Of a stretch of 64,000 nucleotides of DNA, positions 12,144-23,079 are shown piece after piece; within the stretch, counting starts at the first letter, position 1, and each line of letters starts with the position of its first letter. The stretch spans positions 15,295,776-15,359,775 of the forward strand of contig NC_047072.1 in the NCBI RefSeq assembly GCF_902459465.1, read 5' to 3'. The translations under genes and the position numbers were made by a program. Source of the DNA: Asterias rubens (taxonomy: Eukaryota > Echinodermata > Asteroidea > Forcipulatida > Asteriidae). The notes under the pieces are model-generated. The model was given only the letters and a program-made list of their open reading frames with translations, did no database searches and was not told where the DNA came from.

Positions 12144-12955
12144 TTAATAAGCAACATTTAAGTTTGCCGATATTGTGCCGGGTGCCGTGCCACTACCAGC
12201 ATAGGCGCTTGTAGAGGCAGTATTTCCTACCGTGTTTTGGCAACATGCAGCAATTCCAAGAGCCTGTTTCAAAGCTTGACGATGCTGCTTACTTTGAAAC
12301 CCATAAATGAACGGGTTTACGCAGGAATTACAGAATGCTATCAGTACACTTGCGTGGTAATACCAAGCGGAGAAGTCCAGGTTCCAACCGCACATGAAGG
12401 CGAAGAACATGAACTGATTTGGTGCCCAACAAATCGCAAACGTCACCACTACGATCAGTAGCATCTTGATGACTTTCTTACGAGCACGAAGAAGATCTCT
12501 GGATAGCTGGTTCTCTCTGCCATCGCTCAGTGATTGGCGCATAGCCATGGCACTCTTATGCAAATTACTCATAATCTGCCAATAGGAGAGACCCTGCAGA
12601 GTCAATGGGATGAAGTAGATAACGCTAAAGACTGCTACACCAACAAACTTCTGCCAAGCGTCACTTGGCCAACTGATGAAACATCGGCCATTTTCATCAT
12701 TGTGAAATATATACAGAAAATAACTGTTCACTACCATCCCTCCTACCCATAAGCAAATGATCATGATGGTGGCCTTCTTGACAGTGAAGACGACTTTATA
12801 TCTTAAAGGATGCACAATACTGAAGTACCTCTCTAAGGTAACGCAAGTCAATGACAGCACAGAGGAGACGAAGCTTGCCCACAGAGGGAACTTGGAGAGA
12901 AGAAGACGGCACAGAAGCTCACCACCAAAGCCCTTGGGTACGGGAATCACAAAAC
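12144..12955 (-). CDS. Class A GPCR paralogue 1, exon 2 (TM3 to C-terminus)
   Basis: Second coding exon (812 nt) of a seven-helix rhodopsin-family receptor, entered through acceptor ctatatacag in phase 1. With exon 1 it gives 353 residues. Visible: a conserved Cys before TM3, ERY in place of DRY at the end of TM3, an ECL2 Cys (GRCF) able to form the usual disulphide, CWAP in TM6, NPFIY (NPxxY form) in TM7, and CC in the tail. The overall look is of a neuropeptide-type orphan receptor at the plasma membrane. The ligand cannot be named. Residues around TM4-ECL2-TM5 differ strongly from the 43.6-kb paralogue although both flanks are almost identical. Confidence 0.93.
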
Positions 12956-13417
12956 CTGTATATAGGGAAGGGATTATAGTTACATACATTTCTCACAAAT
13001 ACAATCAGAATCAAGATTCCAATTTTCATCATCTTGAGACTTTGTCTTGGTTGTGAAGATGAGTATTAGGCAGGAATGGTGTCAAAGTTGTATGACTTTT
13101 CCTATAGAGGACTTACTTTGCGGTGCGTAACTTGAGACACAATTGTGGTGTCTATTTACCTTAAACAATAATTGTTTGGTTGGATGTTCAGTTATTTAGA
13201 AAGCACTTTTAAAAGAATTGCTTTCTTTTTCTTGTCAATTGATACTTTGGGAGTCCGTCAAGCCAACTAAGTTTATATTTTATTAATTTAAAAATCGGTT
13301 TTTCAACTATTTTGGGTTTGATCTGATGTGAACAGTGTTGTCAGTAGATAAAGTAATTTCAAATATCGTTGAACGTTTTGCAAACCACGGTTTCAATATA
13401 GAAGCCTTTGGACATTA

Positions 13418-13674
13418 TTAAAGCCATTATACACTTTCGGTACATAAAAAAAAGTTCACAGATTTACAAACAACTTACAGGGTTTTCAGAAAGTAATGGT
13501 GAAAGACTTCTCTTGAAATATTATTCCATGTCATGACACGAGGAAACGTGCGGAAACAAGGGTGGGTTTTCCCGCTATTTTCTGCCGTTATTTTCAGGTT
13601 TGTTATTTGATATAGAAGTTGCGATACACGATATGTGGGCCTTGGACAATACTGAAAGTGTCCAATGGCTTTAA
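13418..13674. mobile_element. Inverted-repeat element with TTAAAGCCATTATACACTTT ends
   Basis: Left end TTAAAGCCATTATACACTTT, right end ACTGAAAGTGTCCAATGGCTTTAA as the imperfect reverse complement. About 257 bp, inside the GPCR1 intron. The ends resemble the GGACACTATTGG family but are distinct. Confidence 0.7.
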
Positions 13675-13744
13675 GGACAGTCATATTAAGCCTAAGGACA
13701 TAATGTCCTTACTGTGATATTTTTTGTATTACATATTGTTTCAC

Positions 13745-14110
13745 CATACACTCAGAAAAATATTTACACAATTTGTGTAAAAAAAACCATGTTTTAGAGG
13801 CTGGGTGTGAACCTGCTAACAGTTAGGTAAACTTTTACCAGTTCGTTGCAGGGTAAAACTTACACAACAAAGACTTACAAACTTACTTCGTTTAGGAGTA
13901 AACATATTTACCTAAATTTTCAGTAAACACTAGATATGTAAAATATTACACATTGATTGTGTAAACCTTACACTTTATTACATGTAAAACTATTCCGCGT
14001 TACCCTTTTAATGGGCAAAAACTTTGATTTACCTTATAGCTGTGTAATTATTATTATTTTACCGTTTGTTTAGGTAAAATGTTTACTTGGATTGTTTGTA
14101 GTCGTACAAA
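13745..14110. repeat. Repeat rich in TTTACC / GGTAAA motifs
   Basis: Many direct and inverted copies of short motifs such as GTGTAAA, TTTACACA and GGTAAAA, likely a diverged non-autonomous element inside the GPCR1 intron. Boundaries are uncertain. Confidence 0.4.
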
Positions 14111-14382
14111 ATTACATCTTTTTACCGTTGTTTGTACCCTTTTCCCGTCTGAACGTTTGAGTTTGTTCTAACACGACCCTAAGGCCTTACTGCCTGTTTG
14201 TGCTCGTTACAAGCATGGGGATTTTGCTCTTTGATGGGCGTATTGAAAGGTGAGTTACTCAAAAAAATGTCGATCTTCAGTCATATACAGACACTGATGT
14301 TTGCGTATTATTATTTGTTAGTTTTTACAACCATTTCGGCCTACACGTTTGCCATAAACGTGAACATGTCTTCAGCGCTATA

Positions 14383-14629
14383 ACACTCTCTAAATGCAAA
14401 AGAGTGAAAATCACTCTTTGAAGAGCCATATGAGGGACAACTCCTTTTCGGGTGGTCTTCCACTCTTTGAGATTGAAGTTCGCATCTTTTTTGGGTGATT
14501 TTTAACTTTGTCCTGGAGTGAAACCCCTCTAAGAGTGAAATAACCACCACTCTTTTTAAAGAGCTATGATGAGGGACAACTCTAAATGTAAAGAGTTGTG
14601 TTGTTCACTCTTTTTCATTTAGAGAGTGA
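14383..14629. mobile_element. Inverted-repeat element with CACTCTCTAAATG ends
   Basis: Left end CACTCTCTAAATGCAAAAGA and right end TTCACTCTTTTTCATTTAGA pair as inverted repeats. Internal GAGGGACAACTC blocks are repeated. About 247 bp, inside the GPCR1 intron. Confidence 0.75.
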
Positions 14630-14846
14630 TGAAGTGGTAGGCTAGACCTTCTCACCGGCTCGATTTTTCTAATTATTGGGTGTAGTTATATCATTGTTAT
14701 ATATTATTGAATCTGAAAAAAGGCAATTTTTTTTCTTTTACAAGTATAAAGAGCAAATCATTCGATTGGTTAAAAAACAATTGTTTAAAAAACAATTGTG
14801 TTTGTGACATTTATACGGAATATATTTTGTTTTGTAACATACTCAC

Positions 14847-15096
14847 CGAGATGTAGCGGTATGAGGAAAACGGATACGATGAAATCACAGACGGCCAAAC
14901 TCACGATGAACATGTTGGTCAGATTTTGTAGCGATGGTACCCTTGCTACAGTAAACATGACCAAGAAGTTACCGGTAATCCCAAGTACAGCTATGATACC
15001 ATAGACGGCCCGTAACCATACCTGGTCCTCGAAGGCTCCCTCGGCTGACCATCCTCCTCCTCCTTCCTTCTCAATCAGCTCATCTTCGCTATTCAT
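14847..15096 (-). CDS. Class A GPCR paralogue 1, exon 1 (N-terminus, TM1, TM2)
   Basis: First coding exon, 250 nt. I start at the ATG at 15096 because the upstream in-frame stretch has only a GTG and then a stop. It encodes a short acidic N-terminus with a Gly run, TM1 with the GN signature (GITGNFLVMF), intracellular loop 1, and TM2 with LAVCD. It ends at donor CTCG|gtgagt after one base of a Gly codon, matching the phase of exon 2 at 12955. The TM1-TM2 sequence is nearly the same as in the exon at 39400 (plus). Confidence 0.9.
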
Positions 15097-17000
15097 CTCA
15101 GATCCAACTGATAACTCTACACGATGCACGTAGTGTCTTAACAGCCCCTCTTATTTGGATGCCTAAAACTCTAAAATATATTTATTCAATTGTTGGAAAT
15201 ACGTCTTACTGAACGTGTCTGTTGTGATGTTCGTATTTTACGTCGACATCATCAGATACGAAAGTTGTGAAAAGAGAAAAAAAAGACGGATTGGTGAGAA
15301 CTTGGAACACTAGAAACCTCCACAGTTTAATGCTGTGTACACTTGGTGTCCTCGCTCGGTCTAAAATATTGGCAATCCAACTGGGTACCCAACTATATAG
15401 AATGGCTCAGCCCAGACACGTGACGTTTGACGAGCTAATGACGTCACATTGTGTTTGCCCGTGGTCTTTGTGTGTGTGTTTATTTATTTTTTGTAATACA
15501 AAACTACTTCAAGTTTAACACATCTTGAACAATCCAAAGACATTTCAGAATTATATAACTGATTTTTTCCCTATATGAACAATTTAAGTTTTCTCTGCGG
15601 GTTTGAGATGCATTTCAGTGGTGACCCCAAGCATCTTCAAGGTCGGCATTTTCACGTGATGGTATAAAGTTAATTAAAAAACAACGTGCGTGTAAAAACA
15701 TGGATACAGTGTTCCAGTAACTTAAAGGCTCGCCTGTTTTTCTTTATTAATTCCATAGAAAAGTGAAAAACATAGTACAGAGTTTTTGAAATTACAAAAT
15801 TGCATAGCAGAATAACGATTATAAAGCACGAGTATAAAGCATGTAATTATATTTATTTTATAGCGCTGGTTCATACACAAAAACAAAGTTTGGTCTCAGA
15901 TAAACCAATGGTGGCTGTTGCCGCTTTGCTTGTCCCTGCCCTTTCTCTGTATTATACAGGCCTAATAGCATCTCACCTGTAGCAGATAACACATACCCTT
16001 TATACCTTTGAATGTACCCACTGATGGCCTGCTCCATATATGTAATCTGGGTAACATTTGAGTTCAAATTTCTTGTGGATTTGTTGACAATATTTCAACG
16101 TTGTTTAGAAGTTCATATCATGGACTGCTTTTCAGAAATGAGTAAAACAATGTCACGAGTGACGAAAATTATTTTTTAGATTGTACAACGTGTGATATAT
16201 TTGCTTTGGCCCACTTGGTTACACCCAGCTCATAAATATTAAGTACTGTCTACTTTGCATACAGCTCATGTCAAAGGTCACACCATGACCTGCATTCCCA
16301 GGTATAGTTAATAAAACGTTTTTCCAGTATGGCAGCTCCTTTGCACAGTGTGTGGATTATTGTCTACCATCCCACGCGAAATATACTACACAACGTATAT
16401 TAACCAGTAATTAAATATGTGTTTATATTTTATAGCCCACAGCACCACATCAATATTCAAACCGTGTAAGTTGAATGTAAACCTGAGGACATTATGCTTT
16501 GTGTCACACAAAGGTTTTCGTTTTTATTTTATTTTATTAAATTGGAATCTGCATATTAAAAAGACGAGGTAAACGTGTCTCACTTGTGAAACCGATTTTT
16601 GCACAATAAGCGTGTGTACAGAGCTCATGCAAACAATATTCAGACATTGGGAACACAAACAAAAACATCTTGGATAACTACTGACAGCATAGCAAGGATG
16701 TTATGATGTACGGTCAACAACTTCACATTGACGACCGTGACCCATTTACACGCTTGAAATCTCCCAGCCATTATTGCACCCGTGGGGAACCCCCATGTTC
16801 ATGCAACACCAACACCAATATTGATAGACTTGTCGAAAAGACTCAAGCGTTTGCTCCAAATTGCTGACAATACACCAAAACAGTGCATGTGACAAGATTT
16901 GATAGACTGGTAGACTAACATATCTATGACAGTGATATAATTAAATATGTGTTAGTTTTCACTAGATCGAAAAAAAAAACTATAAATACTTATAAGCATC
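15097..17000. other. Upstream of GPCR gene 1; no other gene seen
   Basis: Probable 5' UTR and promoter of the GPCR (TGACGTCA near 15440). Beyond about 15.5 kb it is AT-rich DNA without recognisable genes. Short frames at 15267-15518 and 15800-16067 have no protein features. Confidence 0.4.
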
Positions 17001-17333
17001 TTTAAAGACATTGGACACTATTGTTAATTGTAAAAGACCATACTTCACAAATGGTGTATCTCAACATATGCATAAAATAACAAACCTGTAAAAGTTTTAG
17101 CTCAATCGATCGTCGAAGTTGCGAGATAATAATGAAAGAAAAAAACACCCATGCTTGATTTCGAGACCTCAAATTCGTGGGAAATTACTTCTTTCTCGAA
17201 AACTACGCCACTTCAGAGAGAGCCGTTTTTTACAATGTTTTATTCTATCAACCTCTCCCCATTACTCGTCATCAAGTAAGGTTTTATGATAATAAATATT
17301 TTGAGTAATTACCGATAGTGTCCACTGCCATTA
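17001..17333. mobile_element. MITE, GGACACTATTGG family, copy 5
   Basis: Left TTTAAAGACATTGGACACTA, right ACCGATAGTGTCCACTGCCATTA. It lacks about 50 bp of the centre found in copy 2, so it is an internally deleted copy. Confidence 0.85.
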
Positions 17334-17771
17334 GCATGAAGGCATATAGAAATACATTACCAAGATTTGTAGTGTATGTCTATTCCATTCTAAACATGAA
17401 ACAAGCTCCATACACAAAGTACAAACAAAATGTTACTCAATTGTGGGTATTTTACAAACTTATCGGATAACATCATTGAACATGCATGCTGCAGGAGAGG
17501 TTAATGTCTCTAGAGGATCATAACTGTTACCTTTCTGCTACACCAAGATTCCAGGGGTTCGGATTGTCAAGATTTTGAGGTTTACATCATTATGTTACAT
17601 TACTATTTTCCCGGAAGAAGGTTGTTGTCGGCTCTGATAAGAGTTGTTGGTTTATTTTGACTTAATCATGGGACACGGATCATAATTATTGTTGACACCT
17701 TATGGAGATCTAAAAAGTGAACACCAATAGTTATTTCTACAGCAAACCATTAGGGAGCTTATCGATGATAC

Positions 17772-18131
17772 CTAAACAACTTTACAACATGCCATGATTA
17801 TCTCGATAACAGCATGTACAATCGAAGTACAGCTTAAAAACAGTTGACAGTAACCACGACATGTCCATGTAATGGTGTGACAATGGTCAGAACACTTATA
17901 CATCGACGCCAGAAATGATATGAAGAAACCCAGAATACCTAACGGCAATGAAACTGGGTCACAAATAGCGCTAATAGCGATGGAAACCACCAAAAAAAAT
18001 ATTTCCAGTTGTTCTGTTTCCTTTGATGATTCTGTGGCACCCTGGCATCCAAGTCTCAGTGTGTCATGTGATGCAAAAATCAAAGGTATTGCACCAATGA
18101 TTAAGGCAAATAAGCACGATTCTATCCGCAT
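17772..18131 (-). CDS. Small multi-pass membrane protein, family X member 1 (gene A)
   Basis: Unrecognised protein of 119 residues, started at the ATG at 18131 shortly downstream of acceptor tttttcaactgcag (about 18147). Hydrophobic segments lie near residues 6-20 (also readable as a signal peptide), 45-60 and 63-78, followed by a Cys-rich C-terminal part with CHTITWTCRGYCQ. That signature and the overall layout recur in the protein at 29090-29452, so this is a real two-member family and not a chance frame. The leader exon lies about 2.6 kb upstream at 20705. Likely membrane-located; the function is unknown. Confidence 0.75.
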   Translation of the reverse strand: MRIESCLFALIIGAIPLIFASHDTLRLGCQGATESSKETEQLEIFFLVVSIAISAICDPVSLPLGILGFFISFLASMYKCSDHCHTITWTCRGYCQLFLSCTSIVHAVIEIIMACCKVV

Positions 18132-18234
18132 GATCAGTTGAAATTCCCTGCAGTTGAAAAATAAGTGGAACAGTGTATTTATGTTTATATGATTTGAGGC
18201 ATTGCTTGGTGAGGTATCAATATATATATAGAGT

Positions 18235-18282
18235 GTTTGCGGTAACACCGTGTGTATCTACTTGCCAGGTGTTACCGCAAAC
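18235..18282. repeat. Hairpin GTTTGCGGTAACACC
   Basis: Arms GTTTGCGGTAACACC (18235-18249) and its exact complement (18268-18282), preceded by GATTTGAGGCATTGCTTGGTG. A related sequence with only one arm lies at 38041-38130. It is a dispersed repeat, here in the intron of gene A. Confidence 0.7.
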
Positions 18283-18299
18283 CAAATATATAGTGTATA

Positions 18300-20310
18300 T
18301 GTAATTGGAAACATTGATAAAATGAATAACTCTTATAGAATGAGAACTGAACCGTATATGGAAAAGTTTAGTTTTAAAAAAGGAGTCTATTGGCGCTCGG
18401 TAATTAAACACACACTCAAAGTACTTGAGATTTGGTACTTGGATACCGTATGATAAAATCAATTTGAATATACATGTCTTGTCTGAGTTTGTTTGTGTTT
18501 TATTATGATTTGTTTTAATTCAAGCTTTGTAATTGTAATTCATTGCAATTTCCTGTAAAAACATACAGGGGAGATCATGCAAAAATTACTTTGAGATTGC
18601 ATAAAGAAGTAGACGTAAGCCAAAGGATCAGAACGAATCTAGTTTGTTGTTATTGGACTACCAAAAATATCAACTCTTACCGCACTTTGCTGAAGACTAC
18701 AGTGAACTTTGTGTCCGTCGGGAATAATAGAAACGATGTTTGTCTCTATCTGGGTCAGTGATCTGTATACAAAAGTTTATAATGGAATTGTATTATCACA
18801 TCCCCTAATGATTTATGTGTGGTTTGAATGTAGATGTAACCATAATATATGTGTGGTGAGAGTTTCCTTTTAATCTAACAACAAGATTTATTTATACACC
18901 AATTACATTTTTGTCCCATAATTGTATAAGAGTCTGTGGTGGGGTTTTGTGTAAAGCCAAACGGGATTGGTATGTGTACAAAAAAAACACACAATTGTAT
19001 AGAAGCTTTACTGATTATGAAATTATCAACTTTTTTGTTGAAACTGTTTCCTCTGAAATGAAGTCAATATTTTCGAAAATCTGTATCTGAAAACGCACCA
19101 GCTGTCTTCGGCGATTGTTACAACTAATAAGGACAATGTGTTTGCTGAATAGTGTGAATGATGTCACACCACTTTCTCCTCACTCAAACCACGAATGAAG
19201 CCAATATTTTCACAGGATTGAAATTCCATACGGGTTGGTCTCACAAAACATGAACACTGTCTCAGACTAGTTTTTTCTAGTTATATCGTAATAATAAAGA
19301 TTCAATTTAATTTATACTGGCTAAATGTAAATAAAAACATATAACAGATCTATGAAAAAACATCAAGCATTGGCGGTTGTCAGCCTTTTTTATCTGTACC
19401 AGATCATGCACATAAAGCTAGCGGGAATTCCCCCAACCAAACGTTGTGAAATGCCAGATGTTGTGCTTATTGCACATTGGGTGCGTTCACATTGGGTGCG
19501 TTCGTTCGTTGGCATCTATGAATCAGCCAAAACCATCAGCCCAGGGTCAGGCCAGGGTGAGGCCCGGGTCAGGCTAGAGCCAGCCTTCGGGTCAGGCCAG
19601 GGTCAGCCCCAGGTATCCCCGTGTCGTTCTAGAAGCACACCTGCTCGTAAAGTAGTGGAGGCAGGACCCGGACTAATGACGTCATAAAAGATGGCGCCTT
19701 GCAGCGACGATAAATTATCAAATTATATATGCCTGCTTTAAGATTAACAGGTAGGCCTATTCGTCGTAGTCTTCAATAAGTGTTTAACTATTAAAAACAA
19801 AAATTAATTATTAACGATTTTTTAAATACAAACACAAAAGGTGAACATTTACCTTTGATCTTTCCGCTCTCTCCCACAAATCACACGAGAAGGCCAATGG
19901 ATCGCTCCCTTTTGTTCACTACTGTTTGACTTGGCGACCTGGGTAACGTCGGGAAGCTAATCGAATGATGCAATCTCTGTACGCACAAAAGGAAAAGGGG
20001 AATACCCTAAGTCGATGTGAAATGCCACTGTGGTGATTTTTAAACGAGCACAAATGTTTTAGATGAAACTGGAATGAGTTCAATTCGACGATAAACTCAA
20101 GATAATTTGTAAATTACATTAATTCACAAAGGCACCAAACTCTAAGGCAAATTAGTTCACTTATGGCACCGTCCTATTGACAGTATGTTCAGGAAACGAT
20201 GATGAAATTTTTTGATTGTTGTTTTTAATTTGCACTTCCGATGATTAAATCTCGTTTATGTTCATATTGACTGTCAGGTCGACTGTCACACAATGAGTCT
20301 CTTCAATTAA
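18300..20310. other. Intron region of gene A; no other gene established
   Basis: AT-rich intronic DNA. Short GC-rich imperfect repeats (GGGTCAGGCCAGGGT type) lie at 19545-19615, next to the promoter-like block at 19670. No further coding region is recognised. Confidence 0.4.
19670..19700 (+). promoter_or_regulatory. Promoter-like block: CRE, TATA-like and YY1-like motifs
   Basis: AATGACGTCATAAAAGATGG followed by CGCC puts a palindromic CRE (TGACGTCA), a TATA-like CATAAAAG and a YY1-like AAGATGGCGCC within 30 bp. A possible first exon would run to a donor-like AACAG|gtaggc at about 19750. No transcript product is visible downstream. Confidence 0.35.
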
Positions 20311-20677
20311 TTAAAGGAACACGTTGCCTTGGATCGGGTCGAGTTGGTCTTCGAAAAGCGTTTGTATATGGTTAGAAAGATGATTTAAAAGTAGAATACA
20401 ATGATCCACACAAATTTGCCTCGAAATTGCATGGTTTTCCGTTTACGAACTAACACGGTCGGCCATTTATGGGAGTCAAAAATTTGACTCCCATAAATGG
20501 CCGATCGTGTTAGTCGACGAGGAAAAAGGAAAACCACGCAATTTCGAGTGATACTTGTGTGGATCATTATATTCTACTTTTAAAATATTTTTTCTAATCA
20601 TATACATTTTATAAGAAACAGTTAAAAACGCTTTTCAAATACCAACTCGACCGATCCAAGGCAATGTGTTCCTTTAA
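20311..20677. mobile_element. Large foldback element, TTAAAGGAACACGTTGCC family, copy 1
   Basis: Almost the whole 367 bp folds back on itself. Ends are TTAAAGGAACACGTTGCCTT and its complement, with inner arms meeting at a near-perfect palindrome (GGGAGTCAAAAATTTGACTC at 20470-20489). TTAA at both borders suggests a piggyBac-type TTAA target. A second copy lies in the LINE at 52.4 kb. Confidence 0.9.
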
Positions 20678-20704
20678 ATTACTGTACAAAATGAAGATTC
20701 TTAC

Positions 20705-20930
20705 CAAGTTTGTTCACTGCATGAAGTGTGTAGCCACCCTCAATGAACGTCCGAAGTAGACTACGAGGTGAATGGGAGTGCCACTTTCGTCACAATGCCA
20801 ACTTATTGACGAACTTCACATCCACAGACGGGAATTTTTTGTGTGAGAAATAGGCAGACGTTTTGTAAACTTAACCCAGTCCATTGAGCATTTCGTGCAA
20901 ATGATTTGCAATGTGAGTGATATAAAAGTT
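20705..20930 (-). promoter_or_regulatory. Leader exon and proximal promoter of gene A
   Basis: Ends at donor ACAAACTTG|gtaag. The last 110 bp align by eye with leader exons at 25746 and 31046 (shared GTGGCACTCCCATTCA and ACGTTCATTGAGGGTGG). No in-frame ATG leads into the coding exon, so it is 5' UTR. The transcription start is uncertain. Homology to the gene B flank continues upstream (TTTGTAAAC, TTTGTGCAAATG-type blocks). Confidence 0.65.
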
Positions 20931-21242
20931 CAGTTAGGTCGTCACACACTGTAATGTGTCACACACGGAGCTGTATGTCCCTACCTCAAGAAGCCTACTA
21001 TGTACATTATAAACCGTATGTACTGTTCTTTGTTAGAGATACATAACATTACACATTTTCTGTACATTTATGTCGAACGTTAGAATGATGTTGAATCATT
21101 GTTGCTGATCATTATGCACACGGGAATGTTGTTAGAAATTAAGTCTAATAACCAGCTATTACAAACGTCATGACATCTACAAACAAAGTGCAAAATCCCC
21201 AACAAACAAGAACATGCAAATAAACAAAAACAACAAGGAATA

Positions 21243-21280
21243 GGGATTCACTTTCACTATCCGCCCAGATAGTGAAAGGT
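21243..21280 (-). promoter_or_regulatory. IRF/ISRE-like inverted repeat upstream of gene A
   Basis: GGGATTCACTTTCACTATCC reads on the minus strand as AGTGAAAGTGAAT, one base from the GAAANNGAAA interferon-response core. It is followed by ATAGTGAAA, giving a TTTCACTAT/ATAGTGAAA inverted repeat. The same block is found at 27491 upstream of gene B. Whether an IRF binds it is inference. Confidence 0.45.
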
Positions 21281-21703
21281 TCACGAGCAGTTGTCGCTGT
21301 TATTATTGATACATAATCTGAAAACAAAGTTTGATTTTATCTTAACGATTTATACATTTCTGTAAGATGTTCTACCATTTAATTACCACATTGAAGATGG
21401 TGTTTGTTCTTGTGTAGACAAGAAAGAAGTAACCAAATTTATAGACAATTCGCTATGACAGTATACTGTTAGTAAAACATCGACTTGTTTGCATAATGTT
21501 GAACCATTTTAAATATAACGCGGTAATAAGAGAAGTAAGAGCGATCGATGTCTTTAAGATTGAACAAGAACTCATTCCAAAGAAAGTGAAGTGAGTAGTA
21601 TGGGAGGGGCGTTTCGTACCCCAAAACCTCCCAAATCCCTCCCAAATCCCTCTTCCTCCCTGCCTCCCTCCCATCTGACCCTCCCCTCCAAGACCCTCAG
21701 CCT
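21281..21703. other. Upstream flank with a pyrimidine-rich stretch
   Basis: No gene seen. 21590-21735 is strongly C/T-rich (CCTCCC motifs). The overlapping long frames on both strands reflect this bias and not coding. Confidence 0.4.
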
Positions 21704-22085
21704 CCCTCTCCATCCTCCCTTCATGCAATTTCCTCTTTTCCCTCATCTTCCAAGACCCTCTTGTGTAGTGTGGTCATAGCGCGCAGTATAATAGGTGTTT
21801 TCGGTTGAGTGATCACACACGCACGAGTGTGTACGGGACAGCGTATGATGAATGGAAACGAGGAACAAAAGGGTCTGAAGCCGTTATCGCTCGGCGTCCC
21901 TCTCCATCCTCCCTTCATGCAATTCCCTCTTTTCCCTCCTCTTCCAAGACCCTCTTGTGTAGTGTGGTTATAGCGCGCAGTATAATAGGTATTTTCGGTT
22001 GAGTGATCACACACGTACGAGTATGTACGGGACAGCGTATGATGAATGGAAACGAGGAACAAAAGGGTCTGAAGCCGTTATTGCT
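21704..22085. repeat. Direct tandem duplication, ~195 bp unit
   Basis: Two adjacent copies beginning CCTCTCCATCCTCCCTTCAT (21704 and 21899), differing by only a few bases. Both contain GTGTAGTGTGGT, GCGCAGTATAATAGGT and GGGACAGCGTATGATGAATG. Recent duplication next to the compact locus. Confidence 0.9.
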
Positions 22086-22244
22086 GAAGATCCTTTTTGG
22101 AAGGAACGTAAGGTGACCTGCCCTGTATAAAGTCACCACGAAGTGAGGGAATGTCATGACCACGCAACGGGTCAAGTGACAAACAAATACATTCAAGGAA
22201 CAGTTAACGAAATAGTAAAAGATAGGAGTCAACAAGATTCGTCT

Positions 22245-22460
22245 GTTGATAAAGTCACCCGTGTGACGTCACGGACAAGTCGTGACAAGTCGTTATGTAA
22301 CAAAGACGCGTTTACAACGTGACGGATGAAGTCATCCTGGCTATGTCACGGACACAGCCAGACAGTCCGTGACGTCACGTACGTTCTGTGTGTTGATTGG
22401 TTCATTGAGTTGTCCTGGGTCACTGAGTCGTGAATGGTGAACTAAGTTTGGGTATAAAGA
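22245..22460 (+). promoter_or_regulatory. Promoter of the small basic protein gene
   Basis: Contains GTGTGACGTCACGGACAAGT (22261-22280), several further TGACG/CGTCA half-sites, an inverted CCAAT box (TTGATTGG near 22393) and a TATA box (GGGTATAAAGAA near 22450). The first 20-mer and several other blocks recur upstream of the next gene. Confidence 0.6.
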
Positions 22461-22554
22461 AGTACGATTTTGAGTTTGAATTTACACCTTCGCTCATACT
22501 ATACTCAACTGATTTTACAGCCACTTGTTCTCTAAAGTAAGATCTAACGAAACG

Positions 22555-22911
22555 ATGGGGTATTTCAGGACACATCCTTCCATCATCAGGGGTGAGAGTT
22601 ACCCTCAGAAAAGCTCTGGTGATTGTTGTTGTGCACGCAGAAGCCATCGAATTGCAAAACGGCGCATCCCTCATTATGCTAAAAAAGCGTTTGCGGCCGC
22701 CGGATCGGAAGTAGAGAAATTTCTGGCAACGTTTTGTGTGTTAGCTGGGAAGCTGAGTAAAGTTGATTTACATGGAGTATGCTCAAATATGCTGAAAGAA
22801 AGCACCGAAGCAGACTTAGAAACGAAGCAAGGTATGGTGATGTTGGCCACGGTGGTACATACCATGGATCCCGTGACCCGTCTGATGGTTCTATTGAATA
22901 TCATAAACTAA
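22555..22911 (+). CDS. Small basic protein with histone-type 3' end (unrecognised)
   Basis: 118 residues, intronless, started at the first ATG after the TATA box (a TTG further upstream is not a eukaryotic start). The N-terminal 45 residues are basic, with a CCC cluster and CARRSHRIAKRR. The C-terminal 75 are likely helical and hydrophobic. The stop is followed after about 24 nt by a histone-like stem-loop. Intronless structure, TATA/CCAAT promoter and stem-loop together look like a replication-dependent histone gene, but the protein matches no core histone I can recognise. A divergent histone-fold or chromatin protein, or a gene of viral origin, are possibilities. Confidence 0.65.
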   Translation: MGYFRTHPSIIRGESYPQKSSGDCCCARRSHRIAKRRIPHYAKKAFAAAGSEVEKFLATFCVLAGKLSKVDLHGVCSNMLKESTEADLETKQGMVMLATVVHTMDPVTRLMVLLNIIN

Positions 22912-22935
22912 ACATTTCTACTTTTCGTAGAAGCG

Positions 22936-22951
22936 GGCTCCTTTAGGAGCC
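22936..22951 (+). promoter_or_regulatory. Histone-type mRNA 3' stem-loop
   Basis: GGCTCCTTTAGGAGCC: a 6-bp stem with a TTTA loop, followed by ACC. This matches the shape of metazoan histone pre-mRNA stem-loops, with C-G replacing the usual U-A closing pair. A purine-rich CAAAAGTTAGAA lies about 20 nt downstream where a U7-binding element would be expected. Confidence 0.65.
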
Positions 22952-22984
22952 ACCTATCAAATCAAAAGTTAGAATCATTCATTT

Positions 22985-23078
22985 ACACCGTACCCACACT
23001 TCAACCTCACCCGGTAGACCCCGGTCGGTCACCGTACCCACACTTCAACCCCACCGGGCAGGTCCGGGTCGGTCGGGG
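22985..23078. repeat. Short direct repeat before the WW-PC4 promoter
   Basis: Two tandem units of about 44 bp sharing CACCGTACCCACACTTCAAC and a CCCGGTCGGTC-like end. GC-rich compared with the surroundings. Confidence 0.7.
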
Positions 23079-23079
23079 A

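Larger units (their letters stand above)
12956..14846 (-). other. Intron of GPCR gene 1
   Basis: About 1.9 kb with donor CTCG|gtgagt and acceptor atatacag|GTTTTG. It contains two inverted-repeat elements annotated separately. By eye it does not align with the 4-kb intron of the paralogue beyond the splice sites. Confidence 0.85.

Noticed and set aside
12237-13056. Plus-strand frames opposite the GPCR exon
   Set aside because: Shadow of the real minus-strand receptor exon; similar shadows lie opposite 43640-44497.
21453-22235. Several overlapping open frames on both strands
   Set aside because: They arise from a pyrimidine-rich tract and a 195-bp tandem duplication; no protein features and repeated residues mirror the DNA repeat.
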